Source of the DNA: Acidobacteriaceae bacterium
GTDB taxonomy: Bacteria; Acidobacteriota; Terriglobia; Bryobacterales; Bryobacteraceae
Direction of reading: 5' to 3'
Length of the DNA stretch: 64,000 nucleotides
NCBI GenBank assembly: GCA_019240405.1
Contig: JAFAYL010000056.1
Coordinates: 25,075-89,074, forward strand
Position 1 is the first letter of the stretch; each line of letters starts with the position of its first letter. Positions 39,359-47,985 of the stretch are shown here, one piece after another. Position numbers and translations under genes: made by a program. The notes under the pieces are model-generated. The model did no database searches and had not been told where the DNA came from. It was given only the letters and a program-made list of their open reading frames with translations.

Positions 39359-39586
39359 ATGACTCAGATGATGTTGACGGCCGTCTACATGAAAGTGAGG
39401 GAGGGCTACATCGCCTTTGTTGAAGAGTTGCCCGGCGCAAATACGCAAGGCGAAACACTTAGCGAAGCGCGCGAGAACTTGAAGGAGGCCGTGAGCATGG
39501 TTTTGACAGCAAATCGCGAGATTTCTGAGCGGTCGCTTGAGGGCGCCGAGGTCATCCGGGAAGTGTTGCATCTTCCTGCCGCGTGA
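39359..39586 (+). CDS. hicB: HicB-family antitoxin
   Basis: A 75-residue HicB-like protein with the partial RNase H fold: an N-terminal VYMKVREGYIAFVEELPGANTQGETLSEARENL strand-helix set of which only the fold-defining GYIAFVEELPGA and T-x-x-EA-x-x-N-L need be noted. It has no C-terminal DNA-binding domain. The ATG at 39359 is chosen because earlier residues look non-coding. The stop overlaps the hicA GTG start. It should neutralise the HicA toxin. Confidence 0.88.
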   Translation: MTQMMLTAVYMKVREGYIAFVEELPGANTQGETLSEARENLKEAVSMVLTANREISERSLEGAEVIREVLHLPAA

Positions 39587-39768
39587 AGCGGAGCGACTTA
39601 ATCCGCCATCTCGAGCGACATGGCTGCGAACTGCATCGCGAAGGCGGCAATCATACCATTTACGTAAATCGAAAGGTTAGAAGGTCATCAACGATTCCGC
39701 GGCATCGGGATGTGAATGATTTCCTGGCCCGGAAAATATGTGACGATTTGCAGGTTCCGCGGCCTTAG
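39583..39768 (+). CDS. hicA: HicA-family mRNA interferase toxin
   Basis: A 61-residue toxin with the double-stranded-RNA-binding-like fold. The family pattern is complete: MKRSDLIRHLERHGC, then the catalytic histidine in GGNHTIY, followed by IPRHRDVN and a terminal helix. GTG at 39583 overlaps the hicB stop. HicA cleaves mRNA when freed from HicB. The order is antitoxin first. Confidence 0.88.
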   Translation: MKRSDLIRHLERHGCELHREGGNHTIYVNRKVRRSSTIPRHRDVNDFLARKICDDLQVPRP

Positions 39769-39801
39769 GTTCTTACACCAGCGCACACGAGATGTCGCTG
39801 A

Positions 39802-39822
39802 AAACATGTGCTGCACATGTTT
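39802..39822. promoter_or_regulatory. Perfect inverted repeat, probable vapBC operator
   Basis: A perfect 10+1+10 palindrome: AAACATGTGC, one base, then GCACATGTTT. It ends 13 bp before the antitoxin ATG at 39836. A TATGCT box at about 39824-39829 could be the -10 element. VapB-type ribbon-helix-helix antitoxins normally repress their own promoter by binding such palindromes, so this is the likely operator. The assignment to VapB is inference; the symmetry is seen directly. Confidence 0.75.
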
Positions 39823-39835
39823 GTATGCTAATAAC

Positions 39836-40066
39836 ATGTCTAAGATGGTGCAGATCAGAGACGTGCCGGACCAAGTGCACAGAGTTCTAAAAGCTCGTGC
39901 CGCTCGCGAAGGAATGAGTCTATCGGACTTCGTTAAACGGGAGCTGCAGCACTCGGCGGAGCGCCCGAGCATGGTGGAGTGGTTAGAGCGCACGCAGCAG
40001 ATAAAAAGGGTTCCTTCGAAGCGAAGCGCAGCGCGGATCATACGCGAGTTACGGGATGAGCGTTGA
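39836..40066 (+). CDS. vapB: VapB/FitA-type antitoxin (ribbon-helix-helix)
   Basis: A 76-residue protein with a FitA-like ribbon-helix-helix N-terminus (MVQIRDVPDQVHRVLKARAA, then GMSLSDFVKREL) and a charged C-terminal tail that would wrap the toxin. ATG 39836 or ATG 39845 may be the start; neither has a strong ribosome-binding site. If the -10 box at 39824 is right, the message is nearly leaderless. Its TGA overlaps the TTG start of the PIN toxin. Confidence 0.85.
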   Translation: MSKMVQIRDVPDQVHRVLKARAAREGMSLSDFVKRELQHSAERPSMVEWLERTQQIKRVPSKRSAARIIRELRDER

Positions 40067-40455
40067 TTGTTCTGGATGCTTCCGTTGTAGTGGAGCTGCT
40101 CACGAACGGCAGGTTAGCCGATTCGCTCCGGCGCGATTTGTCCGCGCGGCAGGAAGCATTTGTTGTTCCGCATCTGCTCGACGTGGAGGTGGCTGGTGCG
40201 CTGCGCAAATTGGCGGCTGCCCAGCGGATTGATTCTCATCGCACGGAACAGCTTCTTACAGGGCTTATGAACCTTCCCGCAGAACGTTATGCACACACGC
40301 CTCTTCTGAGGCGTATTTGGGAGCTGCGCAACAACTTTACACCGTACGATGCTGCTTACATCGCATTGGCTGAAGTAACCAACTCAATTCTCTACACCAC
40401 TGACGAGAAATTATCCAAGGGTCATCGTGCGCATGTAAGAGTGTTCAAGGGCTGA
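40063..40455 (+). CDS. vapC: VapC-type PIN-domain ribonuclease toxin
   Basis: A 130-residue PIN-domain protein. The acidic metal-binding residues are visible as D5 in VLDASVVVELL, E45-region in LLDVEVAGALRKL, and the late YDAAYIALAE with TTDEKL. The start is TTG at 40063, overlapping the antitoxin stop. It most likely cleaves tRNA or rRNA when released. With hicBA directly upstream this makes two toxin-antitoxin pairs in 1.1 kb. Confidence 0.88.
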   Translation: MIVLDASVVVELLTNGRLADSLRRDLSARQEAFVVPHLLDVEVAGALRKLAAAQRIDSHRTEQLLTGLMNLPAERYAHTPLLRRIWELRNNFTPYDAAYIALAEVTNSILYTTDEKLSKGHRAHVRVFKG

Positions 40456-40645
40456 GATTTGTTAAGGGTGCGGTGGCCAGCGTGTTGACGTCTGAGCTCG
40501 ACAGCTTTGCTGCGGAATCCAGCTGAACCTGTTCCGACCCCAAGTATGAAACAGACTGTGCTGAAATCGGAGGCGTCCAGGAAGCGAGGAGGAGCGTCAG
40601 CACGGACCATAAGAGCGCTCTTTTATATGTTTGGGCGAACTTCAT
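40445..40645 (-). CDS. Possible small secreted protein
   Basis: A 66-residue frame starting with ATG, with an N-terminal stretch KRALLWSVLTLLLASWTPPISAQS that reads like a signal peptide with cleavage after SAQ in only its last few residues. The mature part would be about 37 residues, Ser/Ala/Thr/Leu-rich, with no known domain. Support is only the signal-like N-terminus. It overlaps the vapC 3' end by 11 bp on the opposite strand. It could be a remnant of a longer gene. Confidence 0.4.
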   Translation of the reverse strand: MKFAQTYKRALLWSVLTLLLASWTPPISAQSVSYLGSEQVQLDSAAKLSSSDVNTLATAPLTNLSP

Positions 40646-40850
40646 AGTGGTCCGGTATCTGCATGCGATGAGTATACCTTCGTTGTCGCAGTGTCGCGGT
40701 CATTTGATTTGTCCTTCTGGAGCAAGCCGGGCTGATGGGCAGTTAATCCGGATCACTTATCTGTGATAGTCTCGGCTACTCGGTCGCCGTTCGCTTCTCG
40801 CAGACCACTGTCTGAGTGATCCGCCGGCCGGATGTGAGAGAACTACTCTC

Positions 40851-41369
40851 TCACTCCGTCACAGCGCGCTTGTTCAGGTGAGCGTAAAAACCGAGATCGT
40901 TCGCCTGGAGCATCTTGACGATATACAGCATCTGGCCGTAGTGCATCGCGAAATGCTCCACGACGTGATAGATGGCATCGAGGCCGGAGACCTCGTAGGC
41001 CTGAATCTTGCGGACTCGCAGCAATTCGTCCTCGGTGACACGATTTAGCACGTCAACCGCCTCCTGGATGGTTTGGCTAAGCTGCGTTTCGAGTAGGGCT
41101 GCATCGAGATGCGCTCGTTCCTCGAATTCCGCATCGCGGTCGCGGACAAATTCCACGCCGCCTATGCCGGAAAGTATCCATTGGCGGATATTGCCATTGA
41201 GATGCAGCAGCAGATTGCCAATGCTGTTGCTGGCCTCGTTCGGCCGCCACCAGATCTGGTCCCGACTCAATGGTTGTAGCGCCTTTTTGAGGCGCGGCCA
41301 CATGATTTCGCTCAGATGTTTGCGCGAGAACTCTAAAAACGCTGCTGTCGTATCGTCCATGCAGTCCAT
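40851..41369 (-). CDS. DinB-fold protein (DUF1572-like)
   Basis: A 172-residue four-helix-bundle protein of the DinB/YfiT superfamily. The segment LGNLLLHLNGNIRQWI-like (here IGNLLLHLNGN) supplies the first histidine, and VVEHFAMHYGQML near residue 136 the other metal ligands. Related proteins are metal-dependent thiol transferases, but many are uncharacterised. It is monocistronic and ends about 390 bp from vapC. Two other DinB proteins are encoded about 9-10 kb away. Confidence 0.85.
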   Translation of the reverse strand: MDCMDDTTAAFLEFSRKHLSEIMWPRLKKALQPLSRDQIWWRPNEASNSIGNLLLHLNGNIRQWILSGIGGVEFVRDRDAEFEERAHLDAALLETQLSQTIQEAVDVLNRVTEDELLRVRKIQAYEVSGLDAIYHVVEHFAMHYGQMLYIVKMLQANDLGFYAHLNKRAVTE

Positions 41370-41400
41370 GTAAGCACGAGCACGATTAGGCGGTAGAAAC

Positions 41401-43137
41401 TTAGAGCCTGCCTTTGGGCGGCTCGACCACGATACCGAATCCGTCTAGCAGCGTCCAGGTGGCGTGCTGGTAATCGACGAACGCTTCCTGGTATACGACG
41501 TAGGCATTCAACAGCGCATTCTCGGAGCTAGCGAGGCGGCTTTGTGAATCGAGCAACTCAAAGGCAGTTATGGTCCCGAGCTGGTATTTCTGCTGTTCAG
41601 CCTCGACGTTCTTTCGAGCCAAATCACGCGCCGTAACCGCCGCGGAGATTGAGGCCCCGGCAAGCTCGATATTGTCGATTGCCTGCCGTACTTGCAACGT
41701 TACGTCCTGCTGCGTTTGCCGTTTCTGATATCGATCCCTGGTCCGACTCACGTAAGCGTCTGCAAGCTGCGCCCGCGCGGTGCTGTTGCGCAACGGAAAG
41801 TTAAGCACAACGCCGAAGCCATAACTGGGGAAATCGAATCCGAGAATCTGACGCAGCGCTTGGCCGTACCCGGGATACGGGGTCGCGGGGATGCCGAGAA
41901 CACTGCCGGCCTGAACCGGATTGAGCGAGGGACCGCTAGAGCCGCCATTCAGGGTCAGATTCAATTGAGGCAGCAACGAATCCGTTGCCACCTTTGCGCT
42001 GAGATTATCAATCGACAGGCGGTTGTCGAGAGCCTTTAGCTCGGGGCGCGACTCGAGCGCCTTCTTGAGCGCGGCCTCAAACGGAAGCACCTCCGAATGA
42101 GCAGGCGTGACGGATGGATCGTCATCTAAGACAATTTCAGTCGCGCGCAATTCCGGGCTCAAGTCCGCGCCGATAAACCGCCGCAAGCCATCGAGCGCAA
42201 CGCGATAGCGATACTGTGCTTCCACAAGATCGCGTTTACGTTCGGCAACCTGGGTTTGCGATTGATAGATATCGAGCGAAGCGAGGGCGCCCAGATCGAG
42301 CGCAAGCTTGTCACGGTCATAGGACTTCTCGGCAAGCCCGAGCGTCTGCTCCTGAACTTTGATTCCATCGCGCAAAGCGACTGCGTCCCAGTACTGCCGT
42401 GCCGCAGTAGCGACCGCTTCCCCGATGGTTGCCTCGCTCTGCTCTGAGGTCACCAGCAATCCTGTCCGTGCAATCGTGAGCGGAGCACGGGCTTGCAGGT
42501 TCGTGCGGTTCTGCAATAGCGGCTGAGCCAGTTGGAAATTCAGAGAGCCGAATACTGCCGGAAACGGATACTCGTCGCCCGAGCTACGCACACCGCTGAA
42601 ATTGGCGCTGAGTGTTTGACCGGTGGGCAGCAACTGCGTGTATGTGAGGCTTGTATTCTGCGTCAAGCTACTGATGGTTTGGGGCAGAAGGATCAGCGGC
42701 GCCCCTCCCGTACCAGTCCCGCCGGTTCCAGTGCTGCCGGTTCCGCTGCTCCCAGTCGAGCTACCCGAGCCCAATCCGGCGAATCCAGTGCCGCCGCCAA
42801 AAAAGAACGGAGTGACCGAGCGGAGCGCGTTGAAACTAGCGCTGAGGGTCGGATCAAAAGGAGCTCTTGCGCTCACGATCTGATCGGCAGCGGTATAAAC
42901 ATCTAGCCGGGTCAGTTGCACCGCGGTCGAGTTCTTGAGCATTAGCTCAATGAAATCCCGCACGCGCAGATGGAGTTTTCCATTCGAGATGCGTTGTTGT
43001 AAGCTCTCGAGTTCGCGCATCTCGACCGCCTCGGCATGAAAGCGATTTTTCAAATAGCAAGAAAGGATGTCGCTCGCGCTCAATAAGGAAGCGAACATGC
43101 ATACGGCGAGCGATAGGGAGCAAACTCGCCTATTCAT
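41401..43137 (-). CDS. TolC-family outer-membrane efflux protein
   Basis: A 578-residue outer-membrane channel protein with a signal peptide (SLAVCMFASLLSAS). Two OEP-type repeats follow, rich in coiled-coil helix such as QSEATIGEAVATAARQYWDA and VEAEQQKYQLGTITAFELL. A Gly/Ser/Thr low-complexity loop (about residues 117-147) encoded by short tandem repeats interrupts the first half. It is the last gene of the five-gene efflux operon; its start overlaps the permease stop by 8 bp. It would link the adaptors to the outer membrane. Confidence 0.92.
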   Translation of the reverse strand: MNRRVCSLSLAVCMFASLLSASDILSCYLKNRFHAEAVEMRELESLQQRISNGKLHLRVRDFIELMLKNSTAVQLTRLDVYTAADQIVSARAPFDPTLSASFNALRSVTPFFFGGGTGFAGLGSGSSTGSSGTGSTGTGGTGTGGAPLILLPQTISSLTQNTSLTYTQLLPTGQTLSANFSGVRSSGDEYPFPAVFGSLNFQLAQPLLQNRTNLQARAPLTIARTGLLVTSEQSEATIGEAVATAARQYWDAVALRDGIKVQEQTLGLAEKSYDRDKLALDLGALASLDIYQSQTQVAERKRDLVEAQYRYRVALDGLRRFIGADLSPELRATEIVLDDDPSVTPAHSEVLPFEAALKKALESRPELKALDNRLSIDNLSAKVATDSLLPQLNLTLNGGSSGPSLNPVQAGSVLGIPATPYPGYGQALRQILGFDFPSYGFGVVLNFPLRNSTARAQLADAYVSRTRDRYQKRQTQQDVTLQVRQAIDNIELAGASISAAVTARDLARKNVEAEQQKYQLGTITAFELLDSQSRLASSENALLNAYVVYQEAFVDYQHATWTLLDGFGIVVEPPKGRL

Positions 43138-44392
43138 ACCGGAGCGCCTCGATCGGATCTACGAGAGAAGCCTGCCGCGCGGGGTAGATCCCGAACAACA
43201 CGCCCACCGCTACGGACACGCCAAATGCGATGACGACTGAGAAAGGCGTGACGATGGTCTTCCAGTGCGCGCCTGCCGCAATCAGCCAAGACAATAGATA
43301 ACCGAAGGCGATGCCCACCGCTCCTCCCGCGAGCGAGATCAACACGGATTCGACCAAAAATTGCCTGATGATGTCCGCGCGGCGCGCACCGCTGGCGCGA
43401 CGGACACCGATCTCGCGCGTTCGCTCCAGAACGGTCGCGAGCACGATGTTCATGATGCCGATCCCGCCGACCAACAGCGAAATAGCGGCTATAGCAACCA
43501 TTACGTAAGTAAAGATGGATTGCGCGCGCTGCTGTTGCGCCAGCAGCTCGGCAGGTATTGTGACGCTATAGTCGGGCGTATTGTGATGGGTGGAGGCGAG
43601 GATGGCATCCACCACGCGCGCGGCTCTAATGCTGTCTGCGTTAGGGTTCATGCGGATATCGATACCGTCCAGTTCGTCTTTCAAAAAGCCTGCCGTGGGA
43701 TCAAAAAACCTGTATTGAAAGGTGTTCAGCGGAACGTAAATCACGTAATTCGGATCTATGCTCTGCGCGCCTGAACTCGATGTGATCTGCTCTTTGAGGA
43801 CTCCGATGACGCGCAGCCATGAATCGTTCACCTTGATGTAGGTAGCCACCGCTTTTCCGTAGCCCAGCATGGAGACCTTCGCGCGTTCACCCAAAACGGC
43901 AACGGCCGCGGCGGCGTCATTGTTTGCTGCGTCGAAGGTGGTTCCATCCTGCATTTGCCAATCGTGAATCTGCGCATACTCCGGAGCAACGCCATACAAT
44001 TCGGGGACTGCGGGAGAGTCGGGCTTCGGAAGGATGACACTCGGATGCATGCTCTTGCGCGCGGAGATCAGCGCAAGACCATCCACGTTGGCTTTCAAAA
44101 TTCGGACATCGCTTGGTGTCAAGCCAGGCGAAGATCGACGCCTCTGCTGCACTTCTTGCAAGCTGCTGGCGGGATGCGCTTCTACAAGTACGTTGTGCAC
44201 CCCCATCTGTTCGATGAAGCGCAACGACTCCTCTTTTGCGCCTGCCCCGATGGCGAGCATTCCGATAACCGCGCCAACGCCGAAGATGATTCCGAGCGTG
44301 GTCAGCACCGTTCTGGTCTTCTGCGACCAGAGATTCTGCGCGGCAAGGGCGAGATCGGCCCCGTAACGGGAAACTGCAAGTTGCCCGTTCAC
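43130..44392 (-). CDS. MacB-type ABC transporter permease
   Basis: A 420-residue permease of the MacB/LolE class. It has an N-terminal membrane helix (about 25-45, VLTTLGIIFGVGAVIGMLAIG), a large periplasmic domain to about residue 275, and a C-terminal FtsX domain with three helices ending in PARQASLVDPIEALRYE. There is no ATPase domain in the chain and no ATPase gene in the operon, which is unusual because these permeases need one. The gene overlaps neighbours on both sides. Confidence 0.93.
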   Translation of the reverse strand: MNGQLAVSRYGADLALAAQNLWSQKTRTVLTTLGIIFGVGAVIGMLAIGAGAKEESLRFIEQMGVHNVLVEAHPASSLQEVQQRRRSSPGLTPSDVRILKANVDGLALISARKSMHPSVILPKPDSPAVPELYGVAPEYAQIHDWQMQDGTTFDAANNDAAAAVAVLGERAKVSMLGYGKAVATYIKVNDSWLRVIGVLKEQITSSSGAQSIDPNYVIYVPLNTFQYRFFDPTAGFLKDELDGIDIRMNPNADSIRAARVVDAILASTHHNTPDYSVTIPAELLAQQQRAQSIFTYVMVAIAAISLLVGGIGIMNIVLATVLERTREIGVRRASGARRADIIRQFLVESVLISLAGGAVGIAFGYLLSWLIAAGAHWKTIVTPFSVVIAFGVSVAVGVLFGIYPARQASLVDPIEALRYE

Positions 44393-45750
44393 TTCGGAGC
44401 TGCTCTCATTGCGCTCGAATCGTTCTTCGTTTCAGCGGGTTTCTCCAAAGGATTCACCAAGGCGACTACTTGGCCCTCGGTTAACCCGGAAATGACGGCG
44501 CGTGTCTCATTCTTGCGGATCAATTTGACATCTTTCCGCATGAAGGCCTTTCCACTGCGCAGGTAGACAAAGCTTGGGCCATTCGAATCAAACAACGCTT
44601 GAGCGGGAATCGATAGAGCACCGCGCATGGTTTCCGTCGCGATTACGACTTCTGTGCTCATGCCGGGGCGCAACTCGGGGGAACTCTCATCGAGACTGGC
44701 TTTGCATTCAAAGTGGCGTTCCCAAAAGTTGCCCGTAGTGCCGCCCAGATCTTTGATATGGCCCCGGAACGTGTGGCCCGGTAAAGCGATGACGTGAATC
44801 GCAACCGGATCCCCGACCTTGATGTGGCCTCGATCGGCTTCGCCGACCACGGCTCCCAGTTCCCAGTTGTTGAGATCTGGAATTTCGGCGATCGCCATGC
44901 CAGGGCGGACTGCATCGCCAACCTGAATAACCGGTAACTGCATGCCGTCGTATCCGAAATTGATATTCGTGTTTTGCTTGATCGAAACGTATCCGGCGTG
45001 TTTAGCCTTGAGCGTCATGGCGTCTATGTTTTCTTGCGCGGTCTTGGCCTGAGATGCAGCTTTGGCTTTGCCGGCCTCTTCCTTGGCTATACCGGCATCT
45101 GTTGTCAAGGCTCTGTTCGCCAGGTTTTGCTCAACCTGCTTCAAGCGTTCTTGCGCTGACGCGAGCGCCAGCTCGTTCTGCTTCGCGGTGATCGCAGGTA
45201 GCAGAGGGTTCTTACGTATCTCAAGCTCCGTGAGCAGTAAATCGTTCTTCGCCTTAATGAGCGCGTATTTGTCTTCTTCGGCCTGCGCGTCGCGATTCGC
45301 TTTGGCTTGAATGATCCTCTGATCCGCTTCAGCGACGTCGGCGTTTGCTTCTTTCAGCTTGTATTCCTGCTCGCTCGTGTCGAATTTGGCAATCACGTCA
45401 CCAGGCTTTACCTGCTGGCCATTTTTCGCGAGATAAGTGACGTGCAATTCGTTGCCCCCGGTCGCTGGGGCGATGAGCGTTTCCGGATTTGCTCCGCGCA
45501 AATCTCCTTTGGCGACGATGGTGAAACTCACATCGCGTTTCTCAACTTTCGCCACCGGAATCTGATCGTTCTTTCTGGCATTCCACTGCTTGAAGCGCGT
45601 GAATCCCCAATAGGCCAGGCCGCCGATGACTGCCAAAACAATGCAGACCACCAGAGTCCGGAAGCGGCGCCGAGGCGATTGGAGAGCGGGTTTGGGCACG
45701 ACCGGGCCTTGCGGCGCGACAGGTGTTGCAATGGTTACCGTCTCGCTCAT
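44389..45750 (-). CDS. Membrane-fusion (HlyD/RND-type) adaptor protein
   Basis: A 453-residue periplasmic adaptor. An N-terminal cytoplasmic tail leads into one membrane helix (about 32-50, LVVCIVLAVIGGLAYWGF). A barrel and split lipoyl half follow, then a coiled-coil hairpin (about 125-235, Ala/Lys/Glu-rich). The second lipoyl half and a beta-barrel with FRGHIKDLGG come next, with a C-terminal membrane-proximal domain (IPAQALFDSNG). It is the third of three consecutive adaptors and overlaps the permease by 4 bp. Confidence 0.92.
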   Translation of the reverse strand: MSETVTIATPVAPQGPVVPKPALQSPRRRFRTLVVCIVLAVIGGLAYWGFTRFKQWNARKNDQIPVAKVEKRDVSFTIVAKGDLRGANPETLIAPATGGNELHVTYLAKNGQQVKPGDVIAKFDTSEQEYKLKEANADVAEADQRIIQAKANRDAQAEEDKYALIKAKNDLLLTELEIRKNPLLPAITAKQNELALASAQERLKQVEQNLANRALTTDAGIAKEEAGKAKAASQAKTAQENIDAMTLKAKHAGYVSIKQNTNINFGYDGMQLPVIQVGDAVRPGMAIAEIPDLNNWELGAVVGEADRGHIKVGDPVAIHVIALPGHTFRGHIKDLGGTTGNFWERHFECKASLDESSPELRPGMSTEVVIATETMRGALSIPAQALFDSNGPSFVYLRSGKAFMRKDVKLIRKNETRAVISGLTEGQVVALVNPLEKPAETKNDSSAMRAAPK

Positions 45751-46985
45751 CGATTCAGTTCCGGATTGGTGAGGGCCACGGTATCGCCGGTCTTCAAGCC
45801 ACTCACGGCAACTTCATCTGAGTTGCGCGCGAGCAAACGGACCGGCTCACGCTTGTATCCATCTGAAGCCTTCAGGTAGACCACCGCTTGACCACGGTCT
45901 GTGAACAGGGCTTTCAAAGGAATGTGAATGGCGTCTGCCAGTCTGGACTGAATGATGTCAGCCGAGCCGTTCATTCCCGGCCGCAATCCCGGTTCGCGCT
46001 GATTCAACACAGAGAACGCGCGGAATGTGCGGGTCGGCGGCCACTCCACAAAATCCTGCTCGGTAAGCGGCGAAATGGATGCCATTTTGCCCGGGAAGTT
46101 CTTTTCTGGAAACGCATCCACGTGCACCACGACATCGTCGCCTGCGGCAATGCGGCCGCGGTCGACTTCGTCTACCTTGCTTTCCATTTCCAGCGATGAG
46201 AGCTCGGAAAGCTCGGCAATAGTAACCCCGGCGGAAACGTGGTCGCCGACCTTGAAGGGCTGAGCGTTTGTCCAGCCGGCAGTGCGATTGGTGCGGTACT
46301 CCACCACACCGTCATGGGGACTGACCAGGTTCAGTTGCGCAAGGCGGCGCTCTGCGCGGTCATACTCGGCTTTAGCCGCATCGCGCAGGCGTTCTTGCGA
46401 AGCAATCTTTGCGTCTGCGGATGCTTTGTGCAACTGCATGGTAGCTTGCTGCAATTTCACCTTTTGCTCAGCCAGTCCCAGATCGATGGCGCTTTTTTCT
46501 CCTTCCATCGCGCTCACGATTGATTTCTTGGACGCTTCAAGCCGCGCTTTGTCCCGGTCTAACTCAGCGCTTGCCAAATCCAGTTCGTCCTGATCGGAGG
46601 TGATGCGCGCATCGGCGACGGCTTGGTCGAGAGATGCTTGTGCCTGGGCCAATGCCACTTTCTTTTCGCGAAGCTCTTGCTCGGACCTACTCGGATCGAA
46701 GCGCACGACAACTTGGCCGGCCTTCACTTCGGAACCGTTGGGGGCGAGCCACACGATTTGTAAATCCTGGACGTCAACGGGGGCAGAGAGCTGGATGGAT
46801 TCGGTTGCGACCAAGTTTCCGCGGCAATGAACCGTGACGAGAAACTCGCCGCGCTTGGCTTGCGCGGTCGGAATATCAGCCTTGGCTCGGGTTTGGCGGC
46901 CGCGCAAAATACCGAGCGCGCAGGCGGCAACCACGAGAACGCCGGCAGCGATTCGCAGAACAGCTTTCGAACGAGCCTTCTTCAT
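45747..46985 (-). CDS. Membrane-fusion adaptor protein
   Basis: A 412-residue adaptor of the HlyD/RND type. One N-terminal membrane anchor (about 8-26) is followed by a lipoyl half (VVRFDPSRSEQELREKK boundary), a helical hairpin (about 110-215), the returning NLVSPHDGVVEYR lipoyl half and a beta-barrel. The C-terminal part contains IPLKALFTDRGQAVVYL, as in the neighbouring adaptor. Both ends overlap the adjacent genes by 4 bp, so the operon is tightly coupled. Confidence 0.92.
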   Translation of the reverse strand: MKKARSKAVLRIAAGVLVVAACALGILRGRQTRAKADIPTAQAKRGEFLVTVHCRGNLVATESIQLSAPVDVQDLQIVWLAPNGSEVKAGQVVVRFDPSRSEQELREKKVALAQAQASLDQAVADARITSDQDELDLASAELDRDKARLEASKKSIVSAMEGEKSAIDLGLAEQKVKLQQATMQLHKASADAKIASQERLRDAAKAEYDRAERRLAQLNLVSPHDGVVEYRTNRTAGWTNAQPFKVGDHVSAGVTIAELSELSSLEMESKVDEVDRGRIAAGDDVVVHVDAFPEKNFPGKMASISPLTEQDFVEWPPTRTFRAFSVLNQREPGLRPGMNGSADIIQSRLADAIHIPLKALFTDRGQAVVYLKASDGYKREPVRLLARNSDEVAVSGLKTGDTVALTNPELNR

Positions 46986-47959
46986 CGCGGCGTCTCAACG
47001 TCTACGGCGGCCGAGAGATCCGGTAAGAGATGGGAATCGGATTGATCAATCAGAAAGCGTCCCGCAAAGTTCTTGACCGGGGCGCCTAAATTGGACGTAG
47101 CGACGGGACTCGCCGAATCAAAATGGGCGACAAGCGCTACAGATGGAAAAGCGTCCAGGTGAACGGTGGCCTTGCGCAGGTGCGACAGGATGGACCGGTC
47201 TGCCTCACTGATGCTCACGTCGACCTCCATCTGCGAGGGATCAAATAAGCGTGCAATCGGGCTGCCTGGCCATAACTGATCGCCCTCCGCGGCGTGTCCG
47301 AACGAACCCTCTCGCCAAACGTTTTCGAGCGCGATCATTCCCCCGATCGGAGCCCGGACCGAGAGCTTGCGCATGTTATTTTCTGACCGGTCGAGCGCCA
47401 CTTTTTGGCGATCTCTCTGCAACTCCAGGATGCGAATTTCCGCGGCTTCGGCGGTGTCGTGCGCGCGACTGGAACGTTGCAGGCTTGCAACATGCGCCTG
47501 CGCGTCCTCCAATTTGACTTTATTCTTGTCCTGCTCGATCTGGCTGAGGATGGGGCCTTTCCGAATATCGATCTCGGCTTTCTTTAAATCGGCTTGCGCT
47601 TGCGCGAGCTCGGAGGCGCGCTTCTCTGCGTTGCTGATGTGCTCGGCGCGTTTTTGGTCGACCTGATGGGATAGATCGTCGTATTTGGAAGCGGCATCGC
47701 GGGCGAGGCGTACCTCGGAAGTGCTGTCGAATTCAGCGATGATATCGCCTGGACGGACGTTCACTCCGTTCTTGACGAGCCGAGTCACGGTTACGTTCCC
47801 GCCTTGCCCCTCGACGAGCGGAACACGAATCTCCATGGAATTTACAGCTTGCACGGTGCCGGTAATCCGAACTGTGCGGATGGAGTTGTCGCTCGCTGTA
47901 AGGAGACCGGCGAGGCAAAGCAGAGTAGAGATTGATCGAATCACGAATCCTGCATACAC
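46982..47959 (-). CDS. Membrane-fusion adaptor protein, first gene of efflux operon
   Basis: A 325-residue HlyD-like protein with an N-terminal signal or anchor (STLLCLAGLLTAS). It has a lipoyl half (VRPGDIIAEFDSTSEVR), a helical hairpin (about 85-185) and the second half (LSVRAPIGGMIAL). It is shorter than its two neighbours and lacks the C-terminal membrane-proximal domain. The start is GTG at 47959 or GTG at 47944; neither has a strong ribosome-binding site. Phased direct repeats lie just upstream, so the operon promoter is probably here. Confidence 0.88.
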   Translation of the reverse strand: MYAGFVIRSISTLLCLAGLLTASDNSIRTVRITGTVQAVNSMEIRVPLVEGQGGNVTVTRLVKNGVNVRPGDIIAEFDSTSEVRLARDAASKYDDLSHQVDQKRAEHISNAEKRASELAQAQADLKKAEIDIRKGPILSQIEQDKNKVKLEDAQAHVASLQRSSRAHDTAEAAEIRILELQRDRQKVALDRSENNMRKLSVRAPIGGMIALENVWREGSFGHAAEGDQLWPGSPIARLFDPSQMEVDVSISEADRSILSHLRKATVHLDAFPSVALVAHFDSASPVATSNLGAPVKNFAGRFLIDQSDSHLLPDLSAAVDVETPR

Positions 47960-47967
47960 GAAAGGGA

Positions 47968-47985
47968 TTAAGACGATTTTAAGAC
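47968..47985 (-). promoter_or_regulatory. Phased direct repeats upstream of efflux operon
   Basis: On the minus strand the heptamer GTCTTAA occurs twice, 11 bp apart (plus-strand TTAAGAC at 47968-47974 and 47979-47985). Direct repeats on one helix turn are the usual target of OmpR/PhoB-class response regulators. The pair lies 8 bp ahead of the GTG at 47959, so either the real start is further in (GTG 47944) or the site overlaps the core promoter. No response regulator gene is in the window. Confidence 0.5.
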
